Shown: positions 7,462 to 15,188 of the stretch, piece by piece | Numbering within the stretch: position 1 is the first letter of the stretch | Layout: each line of letters starts with the position of its first letter | Origin: Stenotrophomonas pavanii | GTDB lineage: Bacteria > Pseudomonadota > Gammaproteobacteria > Xanthomonadales > Xanthomonadaceae | Length of the DNA: 64,000 nucleotides | Direction of reading: 5' to 3' | Assembly: GCF_900101175.1 (NCBI RefSeq) | Contig: NZ_FNFQ01000004.1 | Span: forward strand, 186,001-250,000 | Notes under the pieces: generated by a model | What the model was told of the DNA's origin: nothing | The model's input: the letters and a program-made list of their open reading frames with translations, nothing else | The model's database searches: none | Translations under genes and position numbers: made by a program

Positions 7462-10079
7462 GAGATACCTGTCGCAGGATCCACAGGTGCCGGCTGGACG
7501 TCATCCCAGCCGTCGTCCACACACGGGCTGGATGTGCAAGTCGGAGGAAGCTGCTCACTGTCGGCCAAGCCCTGTCTGGACTGTTCCGAGAGCTCCGAAT
7601 TCCTGCCTGCCTTTACAGAGCCTTCAGTGGGAACGAAGTCATCAGCCCGCGCCGCCTGATCGTATGCTCTCTGCTCCATCTCTATCGCCTTGTGCATTGG
7701 ATGGATCCCCCTTTCTGACGAAGGTCTGGTGGCGAATGATGCGGTTCCGGAGAGAAGTTCGTCGCTGATGCCTGCGCGAAGACTGTGCTTCCGACAGACT
7801 GCCCTATGCCAAGCTTTATCGAGATAGAAGTAGATGACGTTGCCGTCACTCTCTGGATCAAGTCGAGGTGAGAGGTTCGCAACCGTGATGGATTTCGAGA
7901 TAAGGACCGTCGAGGTGAAGTAGCGCTGATCCCAGCGGATGGCGCCCCGAGGGTTGGTGTAGCCGCGGATTTCAATGAAGGGTGAAGTGGTAATGAAGAA
8001 ATGGAGATCCTTCTTGACCGGAACACCCTGTTCTCCATAGATCTTCTCTAGGTGATGGCGCATGTCGATGAGGCTTGGCGCACCTTCCCACGCAGTGCCC
8101 TGGTTGATCATGTCTATAGCCAAGGAGACTTTCTTGAGAACTCGGCTACGCAGTTGCTTACTTCTGGCCTCAGGGCTATGACTAGCAGATACGGCGCGGC
8201 TGCTCTTTACGTCTACCTTGAAGCCTGTTGCTCCACGAATGGCCGCTTCCTGAACTAGGTTATGTCTACGCTCAACCTGACTCCCACTTTTCGGGTGTGC
8301 GGCTCCTCGCTGGAGGAAGTTGATCTTGAGATCCCAAAGGGATAGCTGGAAGGCATCACTGCGGAAGTCGCTACCGCCGTCGGAGTAGATCGTCCTAGGA
8401 AGCCGTCCATGCCTGCGGACGCAATCGCGCAGGAGTAGAGCGTTTGTAGTCGAACTTGGCGGTGAGAACAGAATTATCCACGCGAGTACTTCCTCCTTCA
8501 CTTGGTCAACTAGCATGCTGAGGATCGCGTCGCCCTTTGCCTCGCAGGCCACGGGCAAAGTGCAGTGATCTACCTGGGCGATCTGGAATGGCATGACGGC
8601 AAGTGGAGCTTGTTTCTCAGTGGCCACACGCCCCGCGTCCGCATTGGCAGCTCGTTTACCTCCAGCCCTTAGTGCGTCGATCCTGTTGTGATCGCGTAAG
8701 TGCCATAGCCGGTTGTAGGACGCCTTGGACATTGGATGAAGCCCATGCGGCCCTGCGCTCATGCTCTCCACTGTCACGCAGTAGCTCGCATAGGACTTCT
8801 CAATCGTCACCCCATTCCCTGACGATCGATCAGACGCTATCTGGCAAGCTGCGGTGTCAAGATTGACATCCGTAATCGAGCGGGGGCGGCCGGCGTTCTC
8901 TGATCTTGGCGCGAGTCCTGCTAGTCCATGATCTCTATAGCTCGCGCGCCAGCGCTGAACAGTTCGTTCGCTAACCCCAGCTGATTCGGGAAACAGGGCC
9001 AGGGCCTGTCCGTTGATGACGGCAAGCCGGAACCCAATTTTCTCAAGGTATCGCGGATTGAACAGCTGCTCGGCCTCGCCGAGGCCTCTCTGCAGCACGT
9101 GATCCCTCTGCTCGATCGCAATGCCAATCTTTGTGGCCCGGTCAAGGGTTGAGCAGATTGTGGAGGAGTCGGGTTCCCACAGACAGCACCGGGAGAGATC
9201 CACGTATACCTTCTGCAGCAGAATGGCCTGGAGTACCGGCAGTCCGCTCGCCAGACCGCAATGGTTCATTACCCCTTCAATGGACACCGGCTGCCTGCGA
9301 TGAACCGCACGTTGCACTGCTTTGATCGCCGCCTGGTCGGCATCGGTGATGGGGTGGGGGACGGGTGCCAACAGAGAGAGGTTACGGGCGAGAATCCAAG
9401 GAATTGTCTCAGTCGGAACAACTTCGTGGTCGATACCGATGGATCCGAAGTGGTCTTCTGCGGGGCCGAAGGAAAATCTTCCATCGTGGAACGTCCAAAG
9501 GTCTGGACGACGTTGGTGGTTTTTCAGGAGTGCCTGTAAGGGCTTAACTTCAATCGCGACCACTCTGTCAGACATGACCAATAGGTAGTCTGGCGTATAC
9601 CTACGTGGCTGTCGGCGACCAATTGAGTCGGCGTAGGTCACCGCGACAGTGCTGGGCTGATCCAAGAGGATCAACGTAGACGGATTGCAGGACACGATCT
9701 CCGCAAAGGCCATCTCACCATCTGACTCGGTCTGAACACGCGCTTCAGAGTCCTCTGAGAGAAAGCTCCCCTGGACGTAGCCATGGCGTTCGCCAATTCG
9801 GTTTGTTCCGTGCGAGTTTCCGACCTTTCTGGCCGGGGGGAGGAGGATGGCCGAGATCAGATACTCGATCCCAGGAGGAGTCACACCAAGAGATCTTGCG
9901 TGGCGCTCAACTTCCTCTTGTGGCAATGGGGCAATGTGGCGTTCACGCGTGCGGGGCGTGAAAGCTGGGGTCCACACCAGCAGATCGGAGCGCACCAAGT
10001 CCTCCGGTCGTACTGAGGGTGTCGTTCCTTCGCCCTCCCCGGCCTGATCGGCTTGTCGCGGTACATTTGACTTGCCCAT
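7458..10079 (-). CDS. tnsAB: TnsA-TnsB fusion transposase
   Basis: The 873-residue protein joins the two Tn7 catalytic functions. Residues about 95-240 match the TnsA endonuclease: an acidic residue near 122-127, then YTPD (Asp164) and IEVKP (Glu177, Lys179), the E..D..[Q/E]-x-K pattern that cuts the 5' strand. A helix-turn-helix region at about 340-400 (SERTVQRWRASYRDHGLAGL) is followed by an rve/DDE integrase core with VDH (Asp504), SDGGSDF (Asp567) and QVERRHN (Glu603). Exactly 35 residues separate the second Asp from Glu, the classical D35E spacing. TnsB would cut and join the 3' ends. All catalytic positions are present, so the enzyme looks intact. Separate tnsA and tnsB genes are the rule in Tn7; fusions define distinct lineages. 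Confidence 0.92.
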   Translation of the reverse strand: MGKSNVPRQADQAGEGEGTTPSVRPEDLVRSDLLVWTPAFTPRTRERHIAPLPQEEVERHARSLGVTPPGIEYLISAILLPPARKVGNSHGTNRIGERHGYVQGSFLSEDSEARVQTESDGEMAFAEIVSCNPSTLILLDQPSTVAVTYADSIGRRQPRRYTPDYLLVMSDRVVAIEVKPLQALLKNHQRRPDLWTFHDGRFSFGPAEDHFGSIGIDHEVVPTETIPWILARNLSLLAPVPHPITDADQAAIKAVQRAVHRRQPVSIEGVMNHCGLASGLPVLQAILLQKVYVDLSRCCLWEPDSSTICSTLDRATKIGIAIEQRDHVLQRGLGEAEQLFNPRYLEKIGFRLAVINGQALALFPESAGVSERTVQRWRASYRDHGLAGLAPRSENAGRPRSITDVNLDTAACQIASDRSSGNGVTIEKSYASYCVTVESMSAGPHGLHPMSKASYNRLWHLRDHNRIDALRAGGKRAANADAGRVATEKQAPLAVMPFQIAQVDHCTLPVACEAKGDAILSMLVDQVKEEVLAWIILFSPPSSTTNALLLRDCVRRHGRLPRTIYSDGGSDFRSDAFQLSLWDLKINFLQRGAAHPKSGSQVERRHNLVQEAAIRGATGFKVDVKSSRAVSASHSPEARSKQLRSRVLKKVSLAIDMINQGTAWEGAPSLIDMRHHLEKIYGEQGVPVKKDLHFFITTSPFIEIRGYTNPRGAIRWDQRYFTSTVLISKSITVANLSPRLDPESDGNVIYFYLDKAWHRAVCRKHSLRAGISDELLSGTASFATRPSSERGIHPMHKAIEMEQRAYDQAARADDFVPTEGSVKAGRNSELSEQSRQGLADSEQLPPTCTSSPCVDDGWDDVQPAPVDPATGIS

Positions 10080-10086
10080 TTTCTAG

Positions 10087-10215
10087 GCGCAAAGCAAAGC
10101 CGTCCCGCCTTGACGGGCACCCAAGAAGATCCTATCTTGGGCTCGTCTAGCCTCCAAAGCAGACAAGCCCAGTTGTAGGCGAAGCCCGTGCCCCTAAGCA
10201 CGGGCTTTGCTTTTC
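10087..10215 (-). promoter_or_regulatory. Structured leader upstream of tnsAB: three consecutive hairpins
   Basis: Between the PrtN-like gene and tnsAB three inverted repeats follow each other: AAGCCCGTGC/GCACGGGCTT (10182-10191 with 10198-10207), GGGCTCGTCT/AGACAAGCCC (10139-10148 with 10161-10170, one G-U or mismatch), and CCGTC/GACGG (10100-10104 with 10112-10116). Read in the tnsAB direction, the last hairpin is followed by CTTTGCTTTGCG just before the start codon. This could be an attenuator or an RNA-based control of transposase synthesis; that role is inferred. Confidence 0.45.
10182..10214 (+). terminator. Intrinsic terminator (rightward)
   Basis: A perfect 10-bp stem (AAGCCCGTGC, loop CCCTAA, GCACGGGCTT) is followed on the + strand by TTGCTTTT. 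It would stop transcription entering from the left and shield the upstream regulatory zone. No + strand gene ends near it, so its role may instead be in the opposite-strand leader RNA. Confidence 0.55.
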
Positions 10216-10268
10216 AGGTTCGGCCTAATTCAGTGCGCAGCCTCCTGTGTCGGTTGCCGTACTTGTGG

Positions 10269-10535
10269 TCATGCTGACCTGCCAAAGTGACGGAAGAGCC
10301 AATGGGCCAGATCGACAGATCTCACCACGCGGGCTCTTCTCCCTGGGATCTGAATGCACTCCATGCCTAGCCTGTCGCTGGCGGCCGCTCGGCGCGCAGC
10401 TCCCTGCGACGGATAGCCCAGTGCCTGCCAAGCGTCAGCCACTGGCACGAAGAGGCCGTGATCCATCGTGATTTGCTCTGCCAGATCGTCTTCGCTGGTT
10501 GCGCGAAGGGCCAGCAACTGGATTGAACTGTGCAT
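10269..10535 (-). CDS. PrtN-like (pyocin activator family) small regulator
   Basis: This 88-residue protein contains LFVPVADAWQALGYPSQGAA (about 28-47) and a basic segment PGRRARVVRSVDLAHWL (about 64-80). The layout, a short helix-turn-helix with an arginine-rich stretch before a final D-L-x-x-W/Y-L helix, resembles the PrtN pyocin-activator family and phage excisionase-like regulators. It is encoded directly upstream of tnsAB on the same strand (189-bp gap with hairpins), so it may control transposase expression. The family assignment rests on pattern resemblance only. Confidence 0.55.
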   Translation of the reverse strand: MHSSIQLLALRATSEDDLAEQITMDHGLFVPVADAWQALGYPSQGAARRAAASDRLGMECIQIPGRRARVVRSVDLAHWLFRHFGRSA

Positions 10536-10795
10536 CGGGAGAACCTAAACGATTTCCCGCGGATAGCAAAGATCAGTAGCGCAGGTTCCGCATGCTTTGC
10601 TGATGAGCATCCATCTGAGGCTTGCGACAGAAATTTTGACTTCCTGACGAATCAGGGAGTTGCGAGGGCTTAAGGTGTGTTACGAAAGCACGTTTGCGGA
10701 TCGCAACTTCGATGTCGTGATGCGCGATTTCTCACGGACGAGGTCGAATGTGCGCAAACTTAACGTTGCTGCCTTCGCGACCGCACGCTTCAGAG

Positions 10796-10815
10796 ATGTT
10801 TCCCCGGGGAAACAT
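10796..10815. promoter_or_regulatory. Perfect 20-bp palindrome, candidate operator 1
   Basis: ATGTTTCCCCGGGGAAACAT is fully self-complementary. It shares the arms TGTTTCC-N4-GGAAACA with a second site whose centre lies 51 bp to the right, about five helical turns, as expected for a dimeric regulator binding the same DNA face. It lies about 270 bp upstream of the PrtN-like gene. The regulator is unknown. Confidence 0.6.
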
Positions 10816-10847
10816 TGGGATGCTCCGCGCGCGGTGTGGGCCAACTT

Positions 10848-10865
10848 TGTTTCCCTGTGGAAACA
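10848..10865. promoter_or_regulatory. Palindrome with the same arms, candidate operator 2
   Basis: TGTTTCCCTGTGGAAACA has the same 7-bp arms as the palindrome at 10796-10815, with a different 4-bp centre (CTGT instead of CCGG). Identical arms with a variable centre point to a protein-binding site rather than a chance inverted repeat. Confidence 0.6.
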
Positions 10866-11296
10866 GCATTCAAGTTGCCCACTGGGCCCTGGGTAGCACG
10901 TTTGTCGGGCCTCCGATTCCGATAACCCCCTTTCGAACTAACCAAAGTCTGTGTGCGCCAGCGCTAGGCTGCGTCAAAATGCCAGTTATGCTCCAAGCGC
11001 CAGGAGTCGTCCGAAGATGATCGTGCTATGCGGCACTATCGTGATCCGCTGCGGCGTGGATCACGGCTCTGTGCCTGATGAAATGAGACTGGGCACACCA
11101 GGATGTTCGACGAAGCAGCATTGGAAGTGTCGTGCTCGATCAGAGGTCAGGAGTGTCGATCGTAGATGAGTACGCTCACGTCCACGCTGGGATAGAGGTG
11201 ATAGAGCGGATGCGATCGATAATCACGTTTTGGTCTACTGGTGGTACTTGTGCGGTCGCTCCCTCGGGCGACGTAACCTTTCCTCGCCTTCTGCTA

Positions 11297-12124
11297 CTAG
11301 CCCAGCCGCAGTGTCAGCGCGCCCGAATGAGAAATCTCAATATCATTCAAGGTTTTACCTGACAACCTTGTATCGCTAAGGATAGGGCCGGGCTTGATCT
11401 CGTTACCAAAAACTCTCTCGAATATTCCCGCCTTGACGATGCGACTCTTGGATTGGTCGCCATGCTGGACGAAAATGTAGGAAAGCGCGAAGTTTCCAAA
11501 TACGTCAGCCAATTGGATGGCGCGCGATTTGGCGTCGCTCAACGCGCGAATGCCGCCAGTGCCGAGTCTGGGTGAGCCTTGAAACCGTTGTTTTCTATGC
11601 GCCTCGTATGCCCAGCGCAGAAGATTGGCTACCGGCACGGATCGTCCATTGATCAAGACTGTATTCAGCGAGAGTTTATTGGAAATATCATCTGAATCTA
11701 TCTCAATATCGATAGCTTCCAGATTTGATGACGCTGTAAGTCGCTGGAAAGTGATAAGGCCGGGAAAGAGGTGCTGGGCTATCGCTAGCGCATCGCTATC
11801 ATTCACGCCCGCGCCTCCCAGCCCCCCGGAAACTAGCCGGTTCGAGAAATCAATGAACGTACTCTTCCAGGAGAGATTAAGAAGCGTAAATGTTAGAGAT
11901 GAGTTCTGATGTTTAATCAGCTCATCCCGTGCTGCAGAAAGAAAAGTCTCATACTGCGACTCTTGTGCCTTCTTGAATTTCTTCCCGTGAAAATTTTTGA
12001 CGTCACAACTTGAAACGGCGCGATCAATTGCTGAGATGGCGATGTCAGGCAGGATGGCGTAAGTCCAGCCTTCTGACATTTGAGTTTCAGAACCTACTTC
12101 ATCGACACCCGCAATCCAGTTCAT
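11297..12124 (-). CDS. DUF3800-like protein (predicted RNase H fold)
   Basis: The 275-residue protein starts with MNWIAGVDEVGSE, an acidic beta-strand motif, has NFHGKKFKKAQ at about 44-54, and ends with a block SRAIQLADVFGNFALSY (about 212-228). The spacing resembles DUF3800 proteins, which are predicted to adopt an RNase H-like fold and are common on phages and islands. The molecular function of the family is unknown, and the match here is by motif only. The gene is clearly poorer in GC than the host, with many AT-rich codons, and points left towards the gene-free stretch. It has no co-oriented partner within 500 bp. Confidence 0.55.
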   Translation of the reverse strand: MNWIAGVDEVGSETQMSEGWTYAILPDIAISAIDRAVSSCDVKNFHGKKFKKAQESQYETFLSAARDELIKHQNSSLTFTLLNLSWKSTFIDFSNRLVSGGLGGAGVNDSDALAIAQHLFPGLITFQRLTASSNLEAIDIEIDSDDISNKLSLNTVLINGRSVPVANLLRWAYEAHRKQRFQGSPRLGTGGIRALSDAKSRAIQLADVFGNFALSYIFVQHGDQSKSRIVKAGIFERVFGNEIKPGPILSDTRLSGKTLNDIEISHSGALTLRLG

Positions 12125-12279
12125 ATTTCGTCACACTTGATTTACATGCTCTTATTGTATATGAAAATTCGCTATCGACTGCCTGGTGATTCCCGCATGC
12201 CCTGATTTCAGAAGCAGAGATCAGGGGAGTCCAAGTCGCACTGCAGTGGCCTTGATCGCCATCTGTTGGGCTAGGGCAG

Positions 12280-12450
12280 CTGGTGCCAAGTGCTCCGCAT
12301 CTTCCTTTGTCGTTCGACGTCGTATTCCCGCCATCAGGTTTCGATCTCGGTGCCGGCGTGCAGTACTGTCCGGAATGACTGCTCGTTGAGGTATTCGTCG
12401 TAGAGGCGGTCGTTGAAGCTCTTGTTGTGGGTGTCTGATTCGGTTTTCAT
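12280..12450 (-). pseudogene. IS3-family transposase (orfB) C-terminal relic
   Basis: On the minus strand, from an ATG at 12448-12450, the sequence reads SFNDRLYDEYLNEQSF, matching the SFNGRLRDECLNEH block around the catalytic Glu of IS3-family integrase cores, and after an in-frame stop continues WREYDVER, matching the downstream W-R-x-x-Y-N-x-x-R-P block. The ORF is stopped and has no 5' part, so only a decayed fragment remains. It marks an older insertion inside the transposon cargo. Confidence 0.7.
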
Positions 12451-12761
12451 AGTTGGATCAAGCTCAACCTCTGTCACGATTCACATTGAACGCGACTGGT
12501 TCATAAATTGCGCGACTGGCAGTTAGATTGCGCATACCAAACCCCTAGCCCCTCCTCTATAGTTTTAAGCACTTAGGCGCCCTGGGCTTGCCCTCTAGAA
12601 CTGAATTGCCTCCGATATGAGTAGCGGCTACCCAGTGCCTGGGACCGGCGTAGGATCTTGCGCCCCTTTTGGAAGCCGCCCCAAGGACCGGCCGCCTCGA
12701 CCAAAGACATCGCTCTCTGTAGCTATACTCGCGCCAGCATGGGTCGCTCGGGGGCGTAACA

Positions 12762-13910
12762 ATGGGACGGGCAAAGCACGAATGGATGGAGGATCAGGAG
12801 AGAGGCTGGAGCTCCATCGAGGGGAGCACCTGCGAGGATTGCCTGAATCAGGCAGATATCTGGCGACTGTCGAAGGCCAACATTTGCCAAGGCGAGTGCG
12901 ACTACTGTGACAAGAGCAGCATCCCTGTTCTTGCTGTCGAACACGTTCAAGAACACCTCTACGAAGTGGTGGGAAAGTACTACGCCGAGCCTGCAAATGC
13001 GGGTACTCCTTGGATGGACGGAGGGTGGATCGTTCCCACCCTGGACACGGACGATGTTCTGGACGAGCTCGGCTTCTATCCGGCCGACGCGCTGCGTGAG
13101 GATATTGTCGAGGCTGATGTCACTGGATACTGGGTTGAAGCTGCGCGCGGGCATTGGGCGGATGTCCAGGACGAGGAACTCATGCTCCACTCCTGGAAGA
13201 GCTTCTCCTATGCGGTGAAGCATCAGACTCGATTCAACTTCCGAAATGTTCGTACGGATACGGACTCGCAGGAGATACCCGTCGCCGACATGCTGGAAGT
13301 CGTCGGTGTGGAAATAAGCTCCTTGATCAGGCCGCTCGATACCGGAACGGAACTGTACAGGGCAAGGTATCTCCCGGCTGACGGATCCATTGAGGTATCA
13401 GGGGCGACCCTAGGGCCGCCTCCGAAAGAGCAGGCCACGGCCGGCCGTATGAACCCTGCAGGGATCCCATACTTCTATGCCGCGTTCGATGCGAAAACCG
13501 CCCTTGCGGAGATCGGCGCGGCCCCCGAAGGCACGTTGCCCGCGACCGCGGTCTTCCGTACCGATCGACTGCTTAACGTTGTGGACTTGGTGGAGCTTCC
13601 CCGAGCGCCCTCCGTCTTTGCAACTGACCTAAGGTCTGAGCGCATCAGGGCGCTGTTCTTGACCGGCTTCGTGACGGCAATCACACAGCCTGTCGATAAG
13701 GATGGCAGAGAACATGTTGACTATGTCCCCTCGCAGATCGTTTGTGAGTACGTAGCTCAGTCTTTTTCCCGAGACGATGGCGTTTCCATCGACGGACTAA
13801 TCTTCCCAAGTGCGGCCCACCCAGGCGGAGTGAATCTGGTAATTTTCCCGTCAGGGAGCCCCTTCCAGCACAATCGATTCAAGGCTATCTCTTTCAGTGG
13901 TGCCGTCTAG
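12762..13910 (+). CDS. HEPN/RES N-terminal domain protein with RES (NAD+ phosphorylase-type) domain
   Basis: The 382-residue protein has an N-terminal half with two cysteine pairs (C24/C27 and C46/C49, plus C42) as in HEPN/RES_NTD1 proteins, and a C-terminal RES domain. RES signature residues are present: Arg200 and Arg202 in ELYRARYL, the GRMNPAGIPYFYAAFDAKTA stretch (about 228-247) and Glu250 in LAEIG. RES toxins such as MbcT degrade NAD+ and are held off by an Xre/MbcA antitoxin. No antitoxin gene is adjacent; a DUF2384 gene lies at 3398 in the same element. NTD1-type RES proteins may not need the usual antitoxin. Start at ATG 12762 preserves the conserved MGRAKHEWM beginning. Confidence 0.82.
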   Translation: MGRAKHEWMEDQERGWSSIEGSTCEDCLNQADIWRLSKANICQGECDYCDKSSIPVLAVEHVQEHLYEVVGKYYAEPANAGTPWMDGGWIVPTLDTDDVLDELGFYPADALREDIVEADVTGYWVEAARGHWADVQDEELMLHSWKSFSYAVKHQTRFNFRNVRTDTDSQEIPVADMLEVVGVEISSLIRPLDTGTELYRARYLPADGSIEVSGATLGPPPKEQATAGRMNPAGIPYFYAAFDAKTALAEIGAAPEGTLPATAVFRTDRLLNVVDLVELPRAPSVFATDLRSERIRALFLTGFVTAITQPVDKDGREHVDYVPSQIVCEYVAQSFSRDDGVSIDGLIFPSAAHPGGVNLVIFPSGSPFQHNRFKAISFSGAV

Positions 13911-14143
13911 ATGTGAAGGCGCTGTTCCAACCCACCGCTTGGGTGGGATCCACTAGCCCTGCTTGGCAATGGCCTTCTTCCTGCGGGCTTAGACTTTCTG
14001 GCAACGATCTCGATTGATCGGCTTCTATCGCGCCAAGGTTGCCGCAGGCGGCACCATGCTGGAGTACGCCATCCTCGTGACTCAAACCACTGCGCTCAAG
14101 TGGCTGAACCTGGACAGCACCCGACCGGCCCGATCATTGCCGT

Positions 14144-14491
14144 CTACTGGTAGTGTCGATGGTTGACGTTGGAGCCACAGGCATAGCAGCGCCGATAGGC
14201 ACCTCCCATCCGGGCGCGGCCGGCACGCTCGGGGCCGAGCGGCCCACCGCAATGAGAGCAGTCATGGCCCGCACCACGCTGCCACCTGCGCAGCCGGTAG
14301 GTAGCCATCCCCATCAGCCCCAGGCTTGCGGCCACAAGGCCGACAGGCACCAAGCTGGCCATGGACTTCAGACCAGCAAGCAGAGGGTTCTGGGGCCAAG
14401 CTGAAAGCATGGCTACACATAGCGCGGCCAGCACCAGCAGCGACGCCGATAGACCGTACGCTCGCACCACCACCCAGTTTCCTCGTTCCAT
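14144..14491 (-). CDS. Small membrane protein with C-terminal zinc ribbon
   Basis: The protein has two hydrophobic segments (SASLLVLAALCVAML and the later LVPVGLVAASLGLMGMA), then a basic stretch and two CxxC pairs (CSHCGG and CYACGS) forming a short zinc-ribbon at the cytoplasmic C-terminus. The ATG at 14491 (MERGNWVVV) follows a GGGGA ribosome-binding sequence; an upstream in-frame ATG at 14545 would add 18 residues. I do not recognise the family. It lies just left of the cassette array, on the opposite strand. Confidence 0.5.
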   Translation of the reverse strand: MERGNWVVVRAYGLSASLLVLAALCVAMLSAWPQNPLLAGLKSMASLVPVGLVAASLGLMGMATYRLRRWQRGAGHDCSHCGGPLGPERAGRARMGGAYRRCYACGSNVNHRHYQ

Positions 14492-14608
14492 GATCCCCGC
14501 CCATCTCGTGGTCGACTGAGCGATCATCAGCATCAGGCGTCTCACAGCGTGAGATTCTGGCCGAAAGCAGACATGCCGGCGCCAGGCGGCGCGACCAAGA
14601 ATGCTAGA

Positions 14609-14634
14609 GTCCGCTATCGACCCAAAGCGGACAT
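14609..14634. repeat. TGTCCGC hairpin repeat, copy 1
   Basis: GTCCGCT and AGCGGAC arms enclose TATCGACCCAA. Related hairpins occur at 16825, 17069, 18926 and 22522, all inside the transposon and none in the flanking chromosome. A half copy (CTGGCCGAAAGCAGACAT) lies just before it at 14557-14574. Confidence 0.7.
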
Positions 14635-14670
14635 CTGCATTTCTACCGGAGCGAGCTTGCGATGGTCCCT

Positions 14671-14820
14671 GAGCCCACGGCTGGGTCCGGTCATACGCTG
14701 GCTTGTTAGCTGGACCCCGCCGCCCTAAGATCGAGCTGTATCAAGGGGAAAGCCCACCATGCGGTGCTTTGTGGGTAAGTCGGATAACCGGACCCACGGG
14801 TCCGTCTATTAGGTAGTTAG
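14671..14820 (+). ncRNA. Structured RNA / leader candidate, copy A
   Basis: This about 150-nt block is imperfectly repeated at 17111-17253. Shared blocks in order are GAGCCCA, GCTTGTTAGC, CCCTAAGATC, AGCTGTA, a hairpin around a central GCGGTGC, a second hairpin GGACCCACGGGTCC, then TCCGTCTA and AGGTAGTT. Differences between the copies keep the stems paired, which suggests an RNA structure. Each copy sits after a TGTCCGC hairpin and just before a cassette reading frame. The integron-borne sRNA-Xcc1 family of Xanthomonas is the nearest known idea, but identity was not tested. Confidence 0.4.
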
Positions 14821-14851
14821 GTTGCTCAGAACGAATTCAGGGGGGGGGATG

Positions 14852-15169
14852 ATGGCGATTGACTACAGCGCAGCCTTCAATTAGGGCTCTATGGCTTGTG
14901 CGTTCTTGGCAGCAATATTTTGGTACATATCGTCCGTGGTAAGAGTGAAGCTACTTCCGGAAGGACAGAGTCATGGCCATCCGGAGATTGACGTTTTCGG
15001 CGACGCCTTCATTGCCACAGCACGTTGCCAATTGATGTGGAGTAGGTGGGGGCGGCTGCCGCAGGGACAGCAGCGCTGCTTCAGGGGCTTTCATTGGTTG
15101 CCGTCAAACTTCTATCGGCAGCAACCTAACAATTCATTCAAGCCGCCGCCGCTCCGCAGCGCGGCTTAA
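14852..15169 (+). pseudogene. Cassette ORF interrupted by an in-frame amber codon
   Basis: A reading frame starts at ATG 14852 (MAIDYSAAFN), meets TAG at 14882-14884 and continues open in the same frame for another 95 codons (a second ATG lies at 14891), ending inside the attC site at 15167-15169. The downstream part has a hydrophobic stretch (CAFLAAIFWYISSVV) typical of a small membrane or secreted protein. Either the gene is broken by the nonsense codon or translation starts at 14891. Ending within attC is usual for cassette genes. Function unknown. Confidence 0.4.
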
Positions 15170-15183
15170 TTCAGGCGTTAGCC
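15124..15183 (+). repeat. attC site 1
   Basis: Sixty bases run from the ACCTAAC core to GTTAGCC, with an imperfect palindrome centred on CCGCTCCGCAGCGCGG. It closes the interrupted cassette and precedes the ATG of the next gene by 5 bp. Confidence 0.82.
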
Positions 15184-15188
15184 GCTAA

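Larger units (their letters stand above)
10536..11296. other. Long gene-free stretch upstream of the tns operon
   Basis: No convincing protein gene is seen on either strand; the open frames present are short and lack family features. The only clear structures are two palindromes with identical arms at 10796-10815 and 10848-10865. The stretch separates the leftward PrtN-like/tns unit from the leftward gene at 11297. Confidence 0.6.

Noticed and set aside
4161-10079. CRISPR array or Cascade genes linked to tniQ (CRISPR-associated transposon)
   Set aside because: No repeat-spacer array and no cas-like protein is visible anywhere in the element; TniQ is of the larger TnsD-like size.
10680-10910. 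GCACGTTTGCGG and GCACGTTTGTCGG as internal copies of the transposon end
   Set aside because: They share only GCACGTT plus a few bases, lack the following repeat blocks and have no associated duplication.
13911-14143. Possible coding remnant between the RES gene and the zinc-ribbon gene
   Set aside because: A short frame (FYRAKVAAGGTMLEYAIL) is open but matches no family I can name and has no start; not supportable.
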